Assembly (NCBI GenBank): GCA_002973575.1
Contig: PVEQ01000002.1
Coordinates: 186,001-250,000 of the forward strand
DNA length: 64,000 nt
Direction: 5' to 3'
Source of the DNA: Sediminibacterium magnilacihabitans
GTDB taxonomy: Bacteria; Bacteroidota; Bacteroidia; Chitinophagales; Chitinophagaceae
Part shown: piece after piece, positions 35,134 to 44,965 of the stretch
Layout of the letters: every line of letters starts with the position of its first letter
Position numbering within the stretch: position 1 is the stretch's first letter
Made by a program: the position numbers and the translations under genes
Notes under the pieces: model-generated
Seen by the model: only the letters and a program-made list of their open reading frames with translations
The model's database searches: none
What the model was told of the DNA's origin: nothing

Positions 35134-35778
35134 TTATAATGCTTTATCCAGATTAACCAGCTCCACCTGTGAACCTTGGATTTTCACAATGCCTCTTTCA
35201 GAAAGTTTTTTCATCAGCCGGGAAATGACCTCTCTGGAAGAATTTAACTCCTGTGCAACCTGGGTATATGAAAGCGTAAGAACATTCGTATTTAACTTCT
35301 CTTGATGGCGCTTTAAATAAAACACCAGGCGTTCATCCATATTTCGGAAGGCAATGTGGTCAATGGTTTGCAAAAGCTCATCAAAGCGCTCCCGGTAAGT
35401 GCTTACCGCAAACTGTGCCCAACTTTTGTACTTACCCATCCACTCATCTACCTTGTGGAGTGGTATGCTGAGAACAGTGGCATCGGTCACTGCCTTTGCC
35501 ATCAAGCCGCTGGTTTCCTTGCCCAAAGCACAAACGAGTGAAATGGCACAGGCTTTTCCTGCATCCAGGTGGTATATAAAGAATTCATTGCCCTGGTCGT
35601 CTTCCCTGTAAATTTTTATCAGGCCTCCTAACACCAACATTGCTGAACGAATGTTTTGACCGGTACGTATCAGCACTTCACCTGCTGCTAATGTTTTCAC
35701 GTCACCCACTTTGGATAGCTCTTCGATAAGACCTTTTTCCAAGGATGGAAAGTACTTGGCAAATTCTTTTTCTGTCAT
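35134..35778 (-). CDS. Crp/Fnr family regulator, candidate sulfur-regulon controller
   Basis: A 214-residue regulator with an N-terminal cyclic-nucleotide-binding-like beta-roll (about residues 20-115), a long dimer helix and a C-terminal winged HTH (LSYTQVAQELNSSREVISRL). The recognition helix has R182-E183-x-x-x-R187, the same pattern E. coli CRP uses to contact GTGA. Two cysteines in KACAISLVCALGK (C77, C83) lie in the sensor domain and could sense persulfide; there is no Fnr-type N-terminal Fe-S cluster. Six GTGA-N6-TCAC palindromes lie in front of the nearby sulfur genes. It is probably their activator; the ligand is unknown. Confidence 0.88.
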   Translation of the reverse strand: MTEKEFAKYFPSLEKGLIEELSKVGDVKTLAAGEVLIRTGQNIRSAMLVLGGLIKIYREDDQGNEFFIYHLDAGKACAISLVCALGKETSGLMAKAVTDATVLSIPLHKVDEWMGKYKSWAQFAVSTYRERFDELLQTIDHIAFRNMDERLVFYLKRHQEKLNTNVLTLSYTQVAQELNSSREVISRLMKKLSERGIVKIQGSQVELVNLDKAL

Positions 35779-35934
35779 AGCTGCAAAGTTAGATGTAGCG
35801 ACAGAGAGAAGCGTGACAAACGTCTCACCTATTTATTCACCTGGCTTTTTACAAAATCCTTTTGTTAATAGATCCACTATCCGCCGAAAATAGGCAGCCT
35901 TATTGAATCCTCCAGCCCGTTCCAAAGAGCGGCC

Positions 35935-38118
35935 TTAAATTTTAATGCCGAGTGTCAAATACAGATTTCTTCCGTCACCGGGCCAAATGCCGGGGCCTGG
36001 ATAAAATGTTGGCCTTTTGGTGAAATACTGTTTATTGAAAATGTTGTTAATGCCTGCCCGCAGCGTAAACAGGGCATTGGCTCTAAAGGAGGCATTGAAA
36101 TCCCAAATGGAATAAGCAGGCGTAAAACCTCTTGCTCCGCTTGCTGGCGGCGCCTGCGTGTTCAATGCATCGGAAAAAGTGGAGGAAGTATAGCTGTACA
36201 GAACGGTGCAGCTAAAGGCTTTGAATAAAATATCCAACCCGTTTCTACTAATCCAGTCGGGAACAGCTTCAACCTTGTTTCCTCTGATTGATTTGTTCCC
36301 TGCTCCTGCTGCAACCTGGCCGTCGGTGTACCGGCCATTCATGTACGAGGTGGAGGTAAATATTCCTGCATATAGATGACTGGTAACAGGAAGCTTGTAT
36401 TGCAGGAACAGTTCTACCCCGTTGGTCCGGCTGTTGCCAATGTTGGTTTTGTAAGTATAAGATTGCCCCGAATTGTCTTGTAGCACCAGAGTTCCCATCC
36501 GGTTGTTGTAAAGAAGACGGAAGACACTTATGTCGTATTGCAGGCGCTGGAAAATCTTTCCTCTGACACCCGCATCAAGGTTATACCCGGCAGCATCTTT
36601 CAGGGCCTTGTCAACTTGCTCGTAAGTAGAAGCAGGAACAATGTCCTTGAATATTACCGGACGATATGCCTGCGAAAAACCACCATAGAGCATGTTTTCC
36701 TTATCCAATATATATTGGGAACTTATGCCGAATAAGGCAAAATGATGATTGATGGTGGTAGGCAGTTCGTTTACTGTGTAATATTTGATAATGCCGCTCA
36801 TTTTGGAAACGCCGCTTTCAAAACGGATACCCGGAGAAACTACCCAACGAGAGCTGAGTTGAAAGGAATTTTCGGCAAACATGGCAACATTGGTGGTCTT
36901 GAAATGAATATCTCTTCCAAAGCCGGGCTCAACCAATGTTAAATCGTAATCCGTGCCTGTTGTTCCTTTTCCCAGTTGCCTGCGGTGCAGGTCATTGTTC
37001 ATATATACGACCCCTGTAGCGAGTTTGCTTTGCACGTTTCCCAATCGATATTGATGCAATATTCTTGCTTCCAATGTACGGCTGTTAAACCGGTCAATGT
37101 CTACCTGCCGGTTTTTGTACGATTGATTGGCCTGGTCAATTGCATCGGGCACGTTGGCAAAAGCATCAAACATCACACTGTTTCGCAAGCCAAAAACACC
37201 GGAGGCTGTTAGTTTAATTTTCGTTTTTGTGTTTAGCGCAGCGTTTAAACTGATTGAAGGAACATAAATATCCGGGCTAAAAAAGTTCCGGCTTCGGGTG
37301 CTCATTCTGGGGTCAGTCAAAAACATGCTGTCGTTTAATGGCCCGGGAATCTGGTATAAATATTTTGATCTCCCTAATTCTGCCTTTACTCCAACTTTGT
37401 CGCTGACCTTATATTGCAGTTGAACAAACTGGGCATCGGCTTCGGAAACACTGTTTCTCCGATACCCATTCGAATGCCTGCGGTACGTGTAAGCATAATA
37501 AGAGAACTTTTTTACGGTTCCACTTATGGCATTATACGAACTTAACAGGCCAAAGGAGCCTGCCGAATTAATGCTTTCAAAAGAAAATGTCTTTGCCGTA
37601 TCCGGCCTTTTAGTGCTATAGTTGATCATTCCTCCGAACTGGGCGCCATACTGTAACGCTCCAGTTCCCCGTATCACTTCAATTCTTTCGAAGCTTTCCA
37701 TGGGTGCGCTATAGTGGCTGGCAGGGTAGCCGTACATATCTGAATTGATGAGCACTCCGTTTTGGCGCACATTGAATTCCCAACTCCGATGAGGATCGAG
37801 GCCACGGGTGGATATGTTTAATTGGTTGCCACTCCCATCCATATCATAAACAAAGACTCCAGGCACTTTGGAAAATAGTTGACGGGCATTTTTTATGGCA
37901 ATGTTGGCATTTGCGGCGCTTAGGGTAATGAGCTCGTTTTTCTTTCCACTGGTCAGATAACCGTCCGTTTCCTCTGCTAACCGGTTAATATCGTTCCGCA
38001 TCCAGGACTTTATCATTACTTCCTGAAGTTCTTGCGGCTTTAAGCTATCTTTCGAATTTTGCGAAAAACAAATTGATGCCAATGCTGAGAAAACAATTAG
38101 TAAAGTAAACTTTCTCAT
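35935..38118 (-). CDS. TonB-dependent receptor (FecA-like siderophore/ferric citrate type)
   Basis: A 727-residue outer-membrane receptor from the Met at 38118 (MRKFTLLIVFSALASICFSQ, signal peptide). The plug domain is clear (NARQLFSKVPGVFVYDMDGS, ISTRGLDPHRSW, MESFERIEVIRGTGALQYGA), followed by a 22-strand barrel ending in the LYLTLGIKI beta-signal. It lacks the N-terminal carboxypeptidase-D-like domain common in SusC proteins, so iron-chelate uptake is more likely than glycan uptake. FecA-like is from overall similarity; the ligand is not known. It is divergent from the small protein gene at 38264. Confidence 0.88.
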   Translation of the reverse strand: MRKFTLLIVFSALASICFSQNSKDSLKPQELQEVMIKSWMRNDINRLAEETDGYLTSGKKNELITLSAANANIAIKNARQLFSKVPGVFVYDMDGSGNQLNISTRGLDPHRSWEFNVRQNGVLINSDMYGYPASHYSAPMESFERIEVIRGTGALQYGAQFGGMINYSTKRPDTAKTFSFESINSAGSFGLLSSYNAISGTVKKFSYYAYTYRRHSNGYRRNSVSEADAQFVQLQYKVSDKVGVKAELGRSKYLYQIPGPLNDSMFLTDPRMSTRSRNFFSPDIYVPSISLNAALNTKTKIKLTASGVFGLRNSVMFDAFANVPDAIDQANQSYKNRQVDIDRFNSRTLEARILHQYRLGNVQSKLATGVVYMNNDLHRRQLGKGTTGTDYDLTLVEPGFGRDIHFKTTNVAMFAENSFQLSSRWVVSPGIRFESGVSKMSGIIKYYTVNELPTTINHHFALFGISSQYILDKENMLYGGFSQAYRPVIFKDIVPASTYEQVDKALKDAAGYNLDAGVRGKIFQRLQYDISVFRLLYNNRMGTLVLQDNSGQSYTYKTNIGNSRTNGVELFLQYKLPVTSHLYAGIFTSTSYMNGRYTDGQVAAGAGNKSIRGNKVEAVPDWISRNGLDILFKAFSCTVLYSYTSSTFSDALNTQAPPASGARGFTPAYSIWDFNASFRANALFTLRAGINNIFNKQYFTKRPTFYPGPGIWPGDGRNLYLTLGIKI

Positions 38119-38263
38119 TATCAAGTACTTAATATACGGTTCCAAAAATTTGGATTAGACGAAAGTACAAGACTGCATAAAACAAAGGTCTCCAGATTAT
38201 TAATTTATCGTTAAGTTTACAACTTGGGCATGTAAATGTGAGAATACCTGTAGTTTTGCATAC

Positions 38264-38644
38264 TTGAAAAAAGTAACTGCTATATTGTTTTTATTCATAC
38301 AGCTCAGCGCTACCACTGAGTTCTCGCAGTTATTCAAGCTACCGATACTTTGGCAGCATTACCAGGAACACAAGCAGGGGAATAAGGATGTTTCATTTAT
38401 AAGCTACCTGACGATGCACTATCTGAATGGTGATGTAAAGGATGCTGATTACGAAAGAGACATGCAGTTACCTTTTAAAACTACCACGCATTATCAGGTT
38501 GCAAGCGTAGCTTCTATACTTCCTGCCCCGATTACAACTGTTGAACCACCGGTTTACAATCACTTGTCTGAAATCGTGCCCGCTAACGATATATTTATCT
38601 CCTCTGAGTTTTTATCTGCTATCTGGCAGCCTCCCAAAGCTTAA
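38264..38644 (+). CDS. Small exported protein preceding the CzcA-TolC gene
   Basis: A 126-residue protein (TTG start) with a signal-like N-terminus (KKVTAILFLFIQLSATTEF). The mature region has FKLPILWQHYQEHKQGN, FISYLTMHYLNGDVKDADYE and RDMQLPFKTT, a pattern I recognise from small His/Asp-containing Bacteroidota proteins encoded beside CzcA-type pumps, but it has no assigned function. The His, Asp and Met residues could bind metal. It is followed by 235 bp with no gene before the pump. Confidence 0.65.
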   Translation: MKKVTAILFLFIQLSATTEFSQLFKLPILWQHYQEHKQGNKDVSFISYLTMHYLNGDVKDADYERDMQLPFKTTTHYQVASVASILPAPITTVEPPVYNHLSEIVPANDIFISSEFLSAIWQPPKA

Positions 38645-38879
38645 GCAAGTCATCGCTGTTTATCTTTCTTCTTGTTGTGCACCTGTATATAGGTGACCCA
38701 TCCTTCATTCCGTCATGTGCGTTTACTGGCCCGTATGGTTCTGTGGCATCTAAACGTTCATTTGAAAGTATGTAAGTCTGTTCAAACAGCGTCTCTTCGT
38801 TTAGTATCTCATTATCAAGTGGCAGAATAGCGCAACTGTTATTGTTGTGCCTCTACTCGTCATTAGCATTGATTTTACC

Positions 38880-41800
38880 ATGCTTAAGCAAATCATTCAT
38901 TTTTCCATCCGGAACAAATTAATCATTGGCCTGCTAACTCTCGGACTTGTCGTTTGGGGAGCTTACCAGGCCACACAATTACCAATAGATGCCGTACCGG
39001 ATATTACAGACAATCAGGTACAGGTGATTACAGTTTCCCCTTCTCTTGGCGCTCCCGACATAGAACGCCTGATCACGTTTCCCATTGAACAGGTTAATAG
39101 CAACATACCTGGCCTAAAAGAAATCAGGAGCTTTTCCCGATTCGGTTTGTCTGTCGTCACTATTGTTTTCAATGATGCGGTTGATGTGTATTGGGCCCGT
39201 CAGCAGGTAGCCGAACGGCTACAGCAGGTGCAAAGCCAGATACCGACTCAATTTGGCAAACCTGAGCTGGCACCTGTTACCACCGGTCTTGGAGAAATCT
39301 ATCAATATGTCGTCAGGCCAAAGGCGGGCTTTGAAGGCAAATACGATGTGATGCAACTGCGCACCATTCAGGATTGGATTGTGCGCCGGCAATTGCTCGG
39401 TACCCAAGGAGTGGCGGAAGTCGCCAGCTTTGGCGGAAAGCTGAAGCAGTACGAGATTGCCCTCAATCCCTACAAGCTCAAATCGTACAACCTTACCGTT
39501 GACGATGTATTCACCGCCCTGGCAAAAAACAACCAAAATACCGGAGGCGCTTACATTGAAAAAGGGCCTACGGTTTTGTTTATCCGCAGCGAGGGGCTGG
39601 TTGCCAACGAAGAAGATCTCAACAACATTGTAGTTAGCAGCACCGCAAGCAACATTCCGGTTTTGATTCGTGATGTGGGTGCAGTTCACCTGGGCAATGC
39701 GACCCGCTATGGCGCCATGACATTTAACGATAAAGGCGAAGTGGCCGGAGCGGTTGTAATGATGTTGAAAGGTGAAAATTCTTCTGCGGTCATTAGAAGA
39801 GTGAAAGAAAAAATTGCTCAAGTTCAAAAATCATTACCCGAAGGTGTCGTAATTGAGCCGTTCCTTGACCGGACAAAAATGGTGAACAATGCCATTTCAA
39901 CGGTGGAGCGGAACCTGACGGAAGGTGCTTTGATTGTCATCTTCGTGTTGGTTCTTTTCCTGGGAAATTTAAGAGCAGGGCTGGTCGTAGCATCGGTCAT
40001 TCCGCTGGCCATGTTGTTTGCCATTATTATGATGAACGCTTTTGGCGTGAGTGGCAATCTGATGAGCCTTGGTGCCATTGATTTCGGGTTGATAGTGGAC
40101 GGCGCTGTTATCATTGTAGAAGCCGTCATGCACCAGCTAAAACACTCAAAACATTTCAGTGGGGTAAACCGGCTCACGCAAGAGAAAATGGATGATGAAG
40201 TAGAACACAGCGCATCCCGCATGATGAATGCTTCCATCTTTGGGCAAATCATTATCCTGATTGTTTACCTCCCCATCTTTTCGCTACAAGGCATTGAGGG
40301 AAAAATGTTTAAGCCAATGGCGCAGACGGTTACGTTTGCCCTCCTCGGCGCTTTTATTTTATCGCTGACCTACGTGCCTATGATGACTTCCTTGGCAATC
40401 AGCAAAAAAATCTCACATAAACCCAATCTTAGCGACCGGGTGATGAACCGGCTGGAAAGGATTTATCAGCATGCGCTGGCAAAATCACTGCGGTTATCGA
40501 AAGTATTTATCGCATCAGCAGTAGCGCTGTTTATCATTAGTGTCTTCATTCTAAGCCGGATGGGCGGTGAGTTTATTCCCAAGTTGGAAGAAGGCGACTT
40601 TGCCGTAGAAACAAGGGTGCTAACCGGAAGCAATATCACCACCTCTGTCAATACACTTCTTAAAGCCTCACAAATTCTGAAGGCAAGATTTCCGGAAGTG
40701 GAAAAAGTGGTGGGAAAGAATGGCAGCAGTGAAATTCCTACTGACCCCATGCCGATTGAAGCCAGTGACCTGATGATTATTTTAAAAGACAAAAGCACCT
40801 GGACCAGCGCCAAAACCTTTGACGAATTGTCGGAGAAGATGCAGGCTGCCTTGCAGGAAATACCAGGTGTAACGTTTGGCTTTCAGTATCCCGTTCAAAT
40901 GCGGTTTAATGAGTTGATTAGCGGTGCCAGGCAGGATGTGGTGTGCAAAATTTTTGGGGAAGACCTGGACTCGCTTGCCAGTTATGCCAATAAACTGGGA
41001 GCAGTGGTAAGCACAGTTGATGGTGCCGCCGATTTATATATTGAAACCGTTACCGGTATGCCGCAGATTATCATCCGCTACAACCGGCGGGCGATAGCAC
41101 AATACGGCCTTACGATTGAAGACATTAACCGTGTCATCAACACTGGCTTTGCAGGGCAAAGCACCGGACAGGTTTACGAAGGCGAAAAACGATTTGACCT
41201 CGTCGTACGTCTGGAAAGCGGCCAGCGGCAGAACATTGCAGACGTGCAAAACCTGCTGATAGCAACGCCGTCGGGCACGCAAATCCCATTAAGCCAAGTG
41301 GCCGATGTCCGCATAACAGAAGGGCCCAACCAAATACAACGGGAAGATGCCAAACGCCGCATCATCGTTGGCTTTAATGTCCGGGGCCGGGATGTAAAAA
41401 GCGTGGTAAATGAGTTACAGGGAAAAGTAGAACAGCAAATGAAATTACCCGCAGGCTATTTTGTAACGTATGGCGGTGCATTTGAAAATCTGCAGGAAGC
41501 ACAAAAGCGGTTGAGTATCGCCGTACCCGTATCACTGTTGCTCATCTTCCTACTTCTGTACTTCGCCTTCCGCAGTGTCAAACAGGGACTGCTCATTTAC
41601 TCGGCTATTCCACTCTCTGCCATTGGGGGAGTTTTGGCCCTAGCCATCAGAGGCATGCCCTTCAGCATCTCTGCCGGGGTGGGGTTCATTGCCTTGTTTG
41701 GAGTGGCGGTACTAAATGGCATTGTACTCATCTCCGAATTTAACCGCCTTCGCAAAGAAGGCTGGAAAGACGTGAAACGCATTGTACTGCAGGGAACCAA

Positions 41801-43244
41801 AGTGCGATTACGCCCTGTATTGATGACAGCGATGGTTGCTTCTTTGGGTTTTATTCCGATGGCATTGAGCAGCGGCGCCGGTGCTGAAGTTCAGCGGCCA
41901 TTGGCAACGGTTGTGATTGGCGGATTGGTCACTGCTACATTCTTAACCTTATTCATTTTACCTATGTTGTATGTCATATTTGATGGAAAGAAAAAAATAA
42001 AATCATTGCCTGTGAAAGCTGCCGCTATGGGCTTGCTGTTCGTTGTAAGCGGGATGGCTTCGCTAAAAGCGCAAACACCTGTAACGTTGCAGCAAGCCCT
42101 TGACACGGCGGTTCAGAACAATCTGGCCGTCCGTTCTTCACAACTGAACGTGGCCTATTACCAGCAGTTGCAGGGAAGTGCACGGGATGTTTCAAAAACG
42201 GCTTTTAATGCCGAAGTGGGCCAGTTTAATTCCTATCAGGCCGATACAAGACTGGGTGTACAGCAAACCATCAACTTTCCAACGGTGTACACCCGGCAGA
42301 AAGCTTTGTACCAGGCGCAAACCCGCAGGAGCCAGACGGAATTGCAATGGACAAAACTGCAACTGAAAGAACAAGTGCGGCAAGACTATTCGGACATTGT
42401 TGCTCTAAAACAGAAACAAAAACTTTTGCAGTTTGCGGACAGCATCTATGCCCGGTTTTTGAGCAAAGCAGCATTGCGCTATAAAGCCGGCGAAACAAGC
42501 ATCGTTGAAAGAGCAGCTGCGGAAAACCAGCGAAAGCAAATCAGCCTTCAGTTGCAAACAATGGAAGCAGATATTAATACAGCACTTATCAGCTTCAATA
42601 CGTTGCTCAACAGCAGACACTATTTTGTCCCGGCGGATACGGGCTTGCGCACTCAGCCTGCATTCATAGCCGACACGGCGCTACTATCCCTTCATCCGGC
42701 CATTCAATTAAAACAAAATGACGTACTGATTGCTGAGCAAAACTGGCAACTGCAAAAAGCAAAGTTGCTGCCCGACCTTACATTGGGCTACAGTAACCAA
42801 AGCATCATCGGCAACCAGTTGGTTAACGGTGTAAACAAATATTACGACGCAGGCAACCGGTTCCACAGCGTACAGGCGGGTATTGCTATCTCGCTTTTTA
42901 GCGGCGCACAAAAAAGCAGGATACGGGCTGCTCAAACAGCCATACTGCAATCGCAAACAGAATACGAGCTTGCCGGGCAAAGGACGTTATCGGCCTACCG
43001 CACCTTGATAGAGCAATACCGTGTGCAGCAGGCAAACGTACAGGCCTATGAAACAACGATGCTGAAAAATGCTTCCACGGTGTTGAATGCAGCCAACCTG
43101 CAGTTTCAGAATGGAGAAATCAATTACCTGGAATGGGTGATGCTCACCAACCAAGCCGTCAGCATACAGTCCGGGTACATAGATGCCGTTCAAAATCTCA
43201 ACAGAATTCAAATCCAACTTCAAACCTTAACGGGCAACCAATAA
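38880..43244 (+). CDS. CzcA/CusA RND pump fused to a TolC-like domain
   Basis: A 1454-residue fusion. Residues 1 to about 1045 are a CzcA/CusA-type heavy-metal RND permease (start MLKQIIHFSIRNKLIIGLLT, then DAVPDITDNQVQVITVSP and TM4 GAIDFGLIVDGAVIIVEAVM). After about residue 1050 there is a signal-like hydrophobic stretch, then TPVTLQQALDTAVQNNLAVR and a complete TolC/CzcC fold to the C-terminus. One polypeptide therefore spans inner membrane, periplasm and outer-membrane channel unless it is cleaved. The pattern is known in Bacteroidota. The start at 38880 is chosen because it gives the standard N-terminus. The adaptor follows 10 bp later. Confidence 0.9.
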   Translation: MLKQIIHFSIRNKLIIGLLTLGLVVWGAYQATQLPIDAVPDITDNQVQVITVSPSLGAPDIERLITFPIEQVNSNIPGLKEIRSFSRFGLSVVTIVFNDAVDVYWARQQVAERLQQVQSQIPTQFGKPELAPVTTGLGEIYQYVVRPKAGFEGKYDVMQLRTIQDWIVRRQLLGTQGVAEVASFGGKLKQYEIALNPYKLKSYNLTVDDVFTALAKNNQNTGGAYIEKGPTVLFIRSEGLVANEEDLNNIVVSSTASNIPVLIRDVGAVHLGNATRYGAMTFNDKGEVAGAVVMMLKGENSSAVIRRVKEKIAQVQKSLPEGVVIEPFLDRTKMVNNAISTVERNLTEGALIVIFVLVLFLGNLRAGLVVASVIPLAMLFAIIMMNAFGVSGNLMSLGAIDFGLIVDGAVIIVEAVMHQLKHSKHFSGVNRLTQEKMDDEVEHSASRMMNASIFGQIIILIVYLPIFSLQGIEGKMFKPMAQTVTFALLGAFILSLTYVPMMTSLAISKKISHKPNLSDRVMNRLERIYQHALAKSLRLSKVFIASAVALFIISVFILSRMGGEFIPKLEEGDFAVETRVLTGSNITTSVNTLLKASQILKARFPEVEKVVGKNGSSEIPTDPMPIEASDLMIILKDKSTWTSAKTFDELSEKMQAALQEIPGVTFGFQYPVQMRFNELISGARQDVVCKIFGEDLDSLASYANKLGAVVSTVDGAADLYIETVTGMPQIIIRYNRRAIAQYGLTIEDINRVINTGFAGQSTGQVYEGEKRFDLVVRLESGQRQNIADVQNLLIATPSGTQIPLSQVADVRITEGPNQIQREDAKRRIIVGFNVRGRDVKSVVNELQGKVEQQMKLPAGYFVTYGGAFENLQEAQKRLSIAVPVSLLLIFLLLYFAFRSVKQGLLIYSAIPLSAIGGVLALAIRGMPFSISAGVGFIALFGVAVLNGIVLISEFNRLRKEGWKDVKRIVLQGTKVRLRPVLMTAMVASLGFIPMALSSGAGAEVQRPLATVVIGGLVTATFLTLFILPMLYVIFDGKKKIKSLPVKAAAMGLLFVVSGMASLKAQTPVTLQQALDTAVQNNLAVRSSQLNVAYYQQLQGSARDVSKTAFNAEVGQFNSYQADTRLGVQQTINFPTVYTRQKALYQAQTRRSQTELQWTKLQLKEQVRQDYSDIVALKQKQKLLQFADSIYARFLSKAALRYKAGETSIVERAAAENQRKQISLQLQTMEADINTALISFNTLLNSRHYFVPADTGLRTQPAFIADTALLSLHPAIQLKQNDVLIAEQNWQLQKAKLLPDLTLGYSNQSIIGNQLVNGVNKYYDAGNRFHSVQAGIAISLFSGAQKSRIRAAQTAILQSQTEYELAGQRTLSAYRTLIEQYRVQQANVQAYETTMLKNASTVLNAANLQFQNGEINYLEWVMLTNQAVSIQSGYIDAVQNLNRIQIQLQTLTGNQ

Positions 43245-43254
43245 ATGCATTCAG

Positions 43255-44406
43255 ATGAAACGTCTAATCATATTTATAATAGCGGCCACAATCCTTTCCT
43301 GTTCTTCTAAAAAGCAAGATACTGCTACAGAAACAGCGGTAAAAGAAGAAAAACAAGTGGACCGCAACTATACCGTGCAGCTTACCGATTCGCAGGCACG
43401 GAATGCACAAATTGTCATCGGCCAGCTTGAAAAAAAGGAAATAGCAAACCAGTTAAAAGTCACGGGTAAGGTGGATGTGCCGCCGCAAAACATGGTTTCC
43501 GTCAGCTTTCCGTTGGGCGGATATTTGAAATCCACCAACCTGCTGCCCGGTACCTATGTAAGAAAAGGCGGCGTGTTGGGTGTGTTAGAAGACATCCAGT
43601 TTATTCAGTTGCAACAGGATTACCTGTCGGCAAAAGTGCGTCTTCAGTTTTTGGAAGCAGACTACAAACGCCAGCAAACGCTGGATGCAGGTCAGGCAAC
43701 CAGCACCAAAATGGTGCAGCAGGTGCGGAGTGATTACCAAAGCCAGCGCATCCTGCTTAGAAGTTTAGAGGAGAAGTTGCGTCTTATTGGCCTCAACCCT
43801 GCTCGGCTGAGCGAAGGAAACATTTCCAAACGTGTCAACATCTACTCACCCATCAGCGGATATGTATCAAAGGTGAACGTCAATATCGGTAAGTATGTAA
43901 GCCCTACGGATGTATTGTTTGAGCTTGTAAATCCGGCTGATATTCACCTGGTACTGACCGTGTTTCAAAAAGATGTGGCGAAGCTGAGGGTAGGTCAAAA
44001 GGTGATAACCTATACCACCAGCGATACGGTTAGAAAAATACCGGCTACAATTTTACTCATCAGCCAGGACGTAGCGCCGGATGGCAGCGTACAGGTGCAT
44101 TGCCATTTTGAATACGAAGAACACAAGTTGCTGCCCGGCACGTTTATGAATGCGGAGATAGAAACTAAAAATGCTGAAGCGTTTGTTCTACCCGAAACGG
44201 CAGTAGTGAGCTTTGAGAATAACCATTACGTCTTTGTGCAGAAAGAGAAAAACGTTTACGAAATGATACCCGTGCAGACAGGCGCCAGTGAGAACGGATA
44301 TGTAGCGTTGGATGACGCAAACAGCAAAGCATTAGCCGGTAAGCCCATCGTAAGTGCAAATGCATACACATTACTCATGGCTTTAAAAAACAAGGCCGAC
44401 GAATAA
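43255..44406 (+). CDS. RND periplasmic adaptor lipoprotein (CzcB-like)
   Basis: A 383-residue CzcB/CusB-type adaptor with a lipobox (LSCSS) and the usual halves: SFPLGGYLKSTNLLPGTYVR, a coiled hairpin with QQDYLSAKVRLQFLEADYKR, and NIYSPISGYVSKVNVNIGKY. It has no heavy-metal-binding N-terminal domain, unlike the adaptors at 3-6 kb. It lies 10 bp after the CzcA-TolC fusion and must be its periplasmic bridge. The C-terminal part contains VLPETAVVSFENNHYVFVQK as in CzcB proteins. Confidence 0.92.
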   Translation: MKRLIIFIIAATILSCSSKKQDTATETAVKEEKQVDRNYTVQLTDSQARNAQIVIGQLEKKEIANQLKVTGKVDVPPQNMVSVSFPLGGYLKSTNLLPGTYVRKGGVLGVLEDIQFIQLQQDYLSAKVRLQFLEADYKRQQTLDAGQATSTKMVQQVRSDYQSQRILLRSLEEKLRLIGLNPARLSEGNISKRVNIYSPISGYVSKVNVNIGKYVSPTDVLFELVNPADIHLVLTVFQKDVAKLRVGQKVITYTTSDTVRKIPATILLISQDVAPDGSVQVHCHFEYEEHKLLPGTFMNAEIETKNAEAFVLPETAVVSFENNHYVFVQKEKNVYEMIPVQTGASENGYVALDDANSKALAGKPIVSANAYTLLMALKNKADE

Positions 44407-44444
44407 CAACAAACCTACTTTTTAAACAACTCAAAATCAATTTT

Positions 44445-44954
44445 ATGAACCTCAATCCCGCTCACTGGCACCTAATGGTTAATCATATCCCCATTACCGG
44501 AGGAATAATAGCATTGCTTGTTTTGGCTTATGGCATTCTTCGCAAAAGCGAGGCTGTTATTAAAGCTGCTTATTGGCTGTTCGTTCTTATTGCAGTCTTT
44601 TCATTTATTGCTTCCCAAACCGGCGAAGGTGCAGAGCACATGCTCCTGCAGGCAAAGCTGGCCGACCGTGACACCATTGAGAGGCATGTGGAGGCTTCAA
44701 ACATTGCCCAATGGTGCATGGTGCTCGTTGGCCTGGCATCATTGGCTGCTTTGTTCGTCAAACGCTTCCAAACCATGCGTGTGATGCCCGTAGTTGTGCT
44801 TATACTTTCTCTTATTGCGGCAGGGCTAATGGCAAGAGCCGGCCTGTTAGGCGGCGAAATCATGCACAAAGAAATTAGGCCGGCAGCGGCAGCTACCACC
44901 GGTTTCGTCAAGGATGACCAAACCGGTGCAAACGAAATTTTTAATAACCGCTAA
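44445..44954 (+). CDS. DUF2231-like membrane protein
   Basis: A 169-residue protein with four TM helices and the start MNLNPAHWHLMVNHIPITGG. The conserved HWHLMVNHIPI at the first helix, with three His, and the later SQTGEGAEH are typical of DUF2231-like small membrane proteins; the His cluster may bind metal or haem. It lies 39 bp after the CzcB-like gene and 12 bp before the ferritin-like gene, so it is in the same metal operon. Function unknown. Confidence 0.78.
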   Translation: MNLNPAHWHLMVNHIPITGGIIALLVLAYGILRKSEAVIKAAYWLFVLIAVFSFIASQTGEGAEHMLLQAKLADRDTIERHVEASNIAQWCMVLVGLASLAALFVKRFQTMRVMPVVVLILSLIAAGLMARAGLLGGEIMHKEIRPAAAATTGFVKDDQTGANEIFNNR

Positions 44955-44965
44955 ATTTTAAAATC

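Noticed and set aside
35813..35828. GTGACAAACGTCTCAC ahead of the Crp/Fnr gene as a seventh regulator site
   Set aside because: The half-sites are GTGA and TCAC, but the spacer is 8 bp instead of 6, so it does not match the other six. It might be a weak autoregulatory site but is not counted.
39219..40252. Long ORFs antisense to the CzcA-TolC fusion
   Set aside because: Shadow frames of a well-supported gene, with protein composition unlike any known family; the same applies to other long antisense ORFs in this window.
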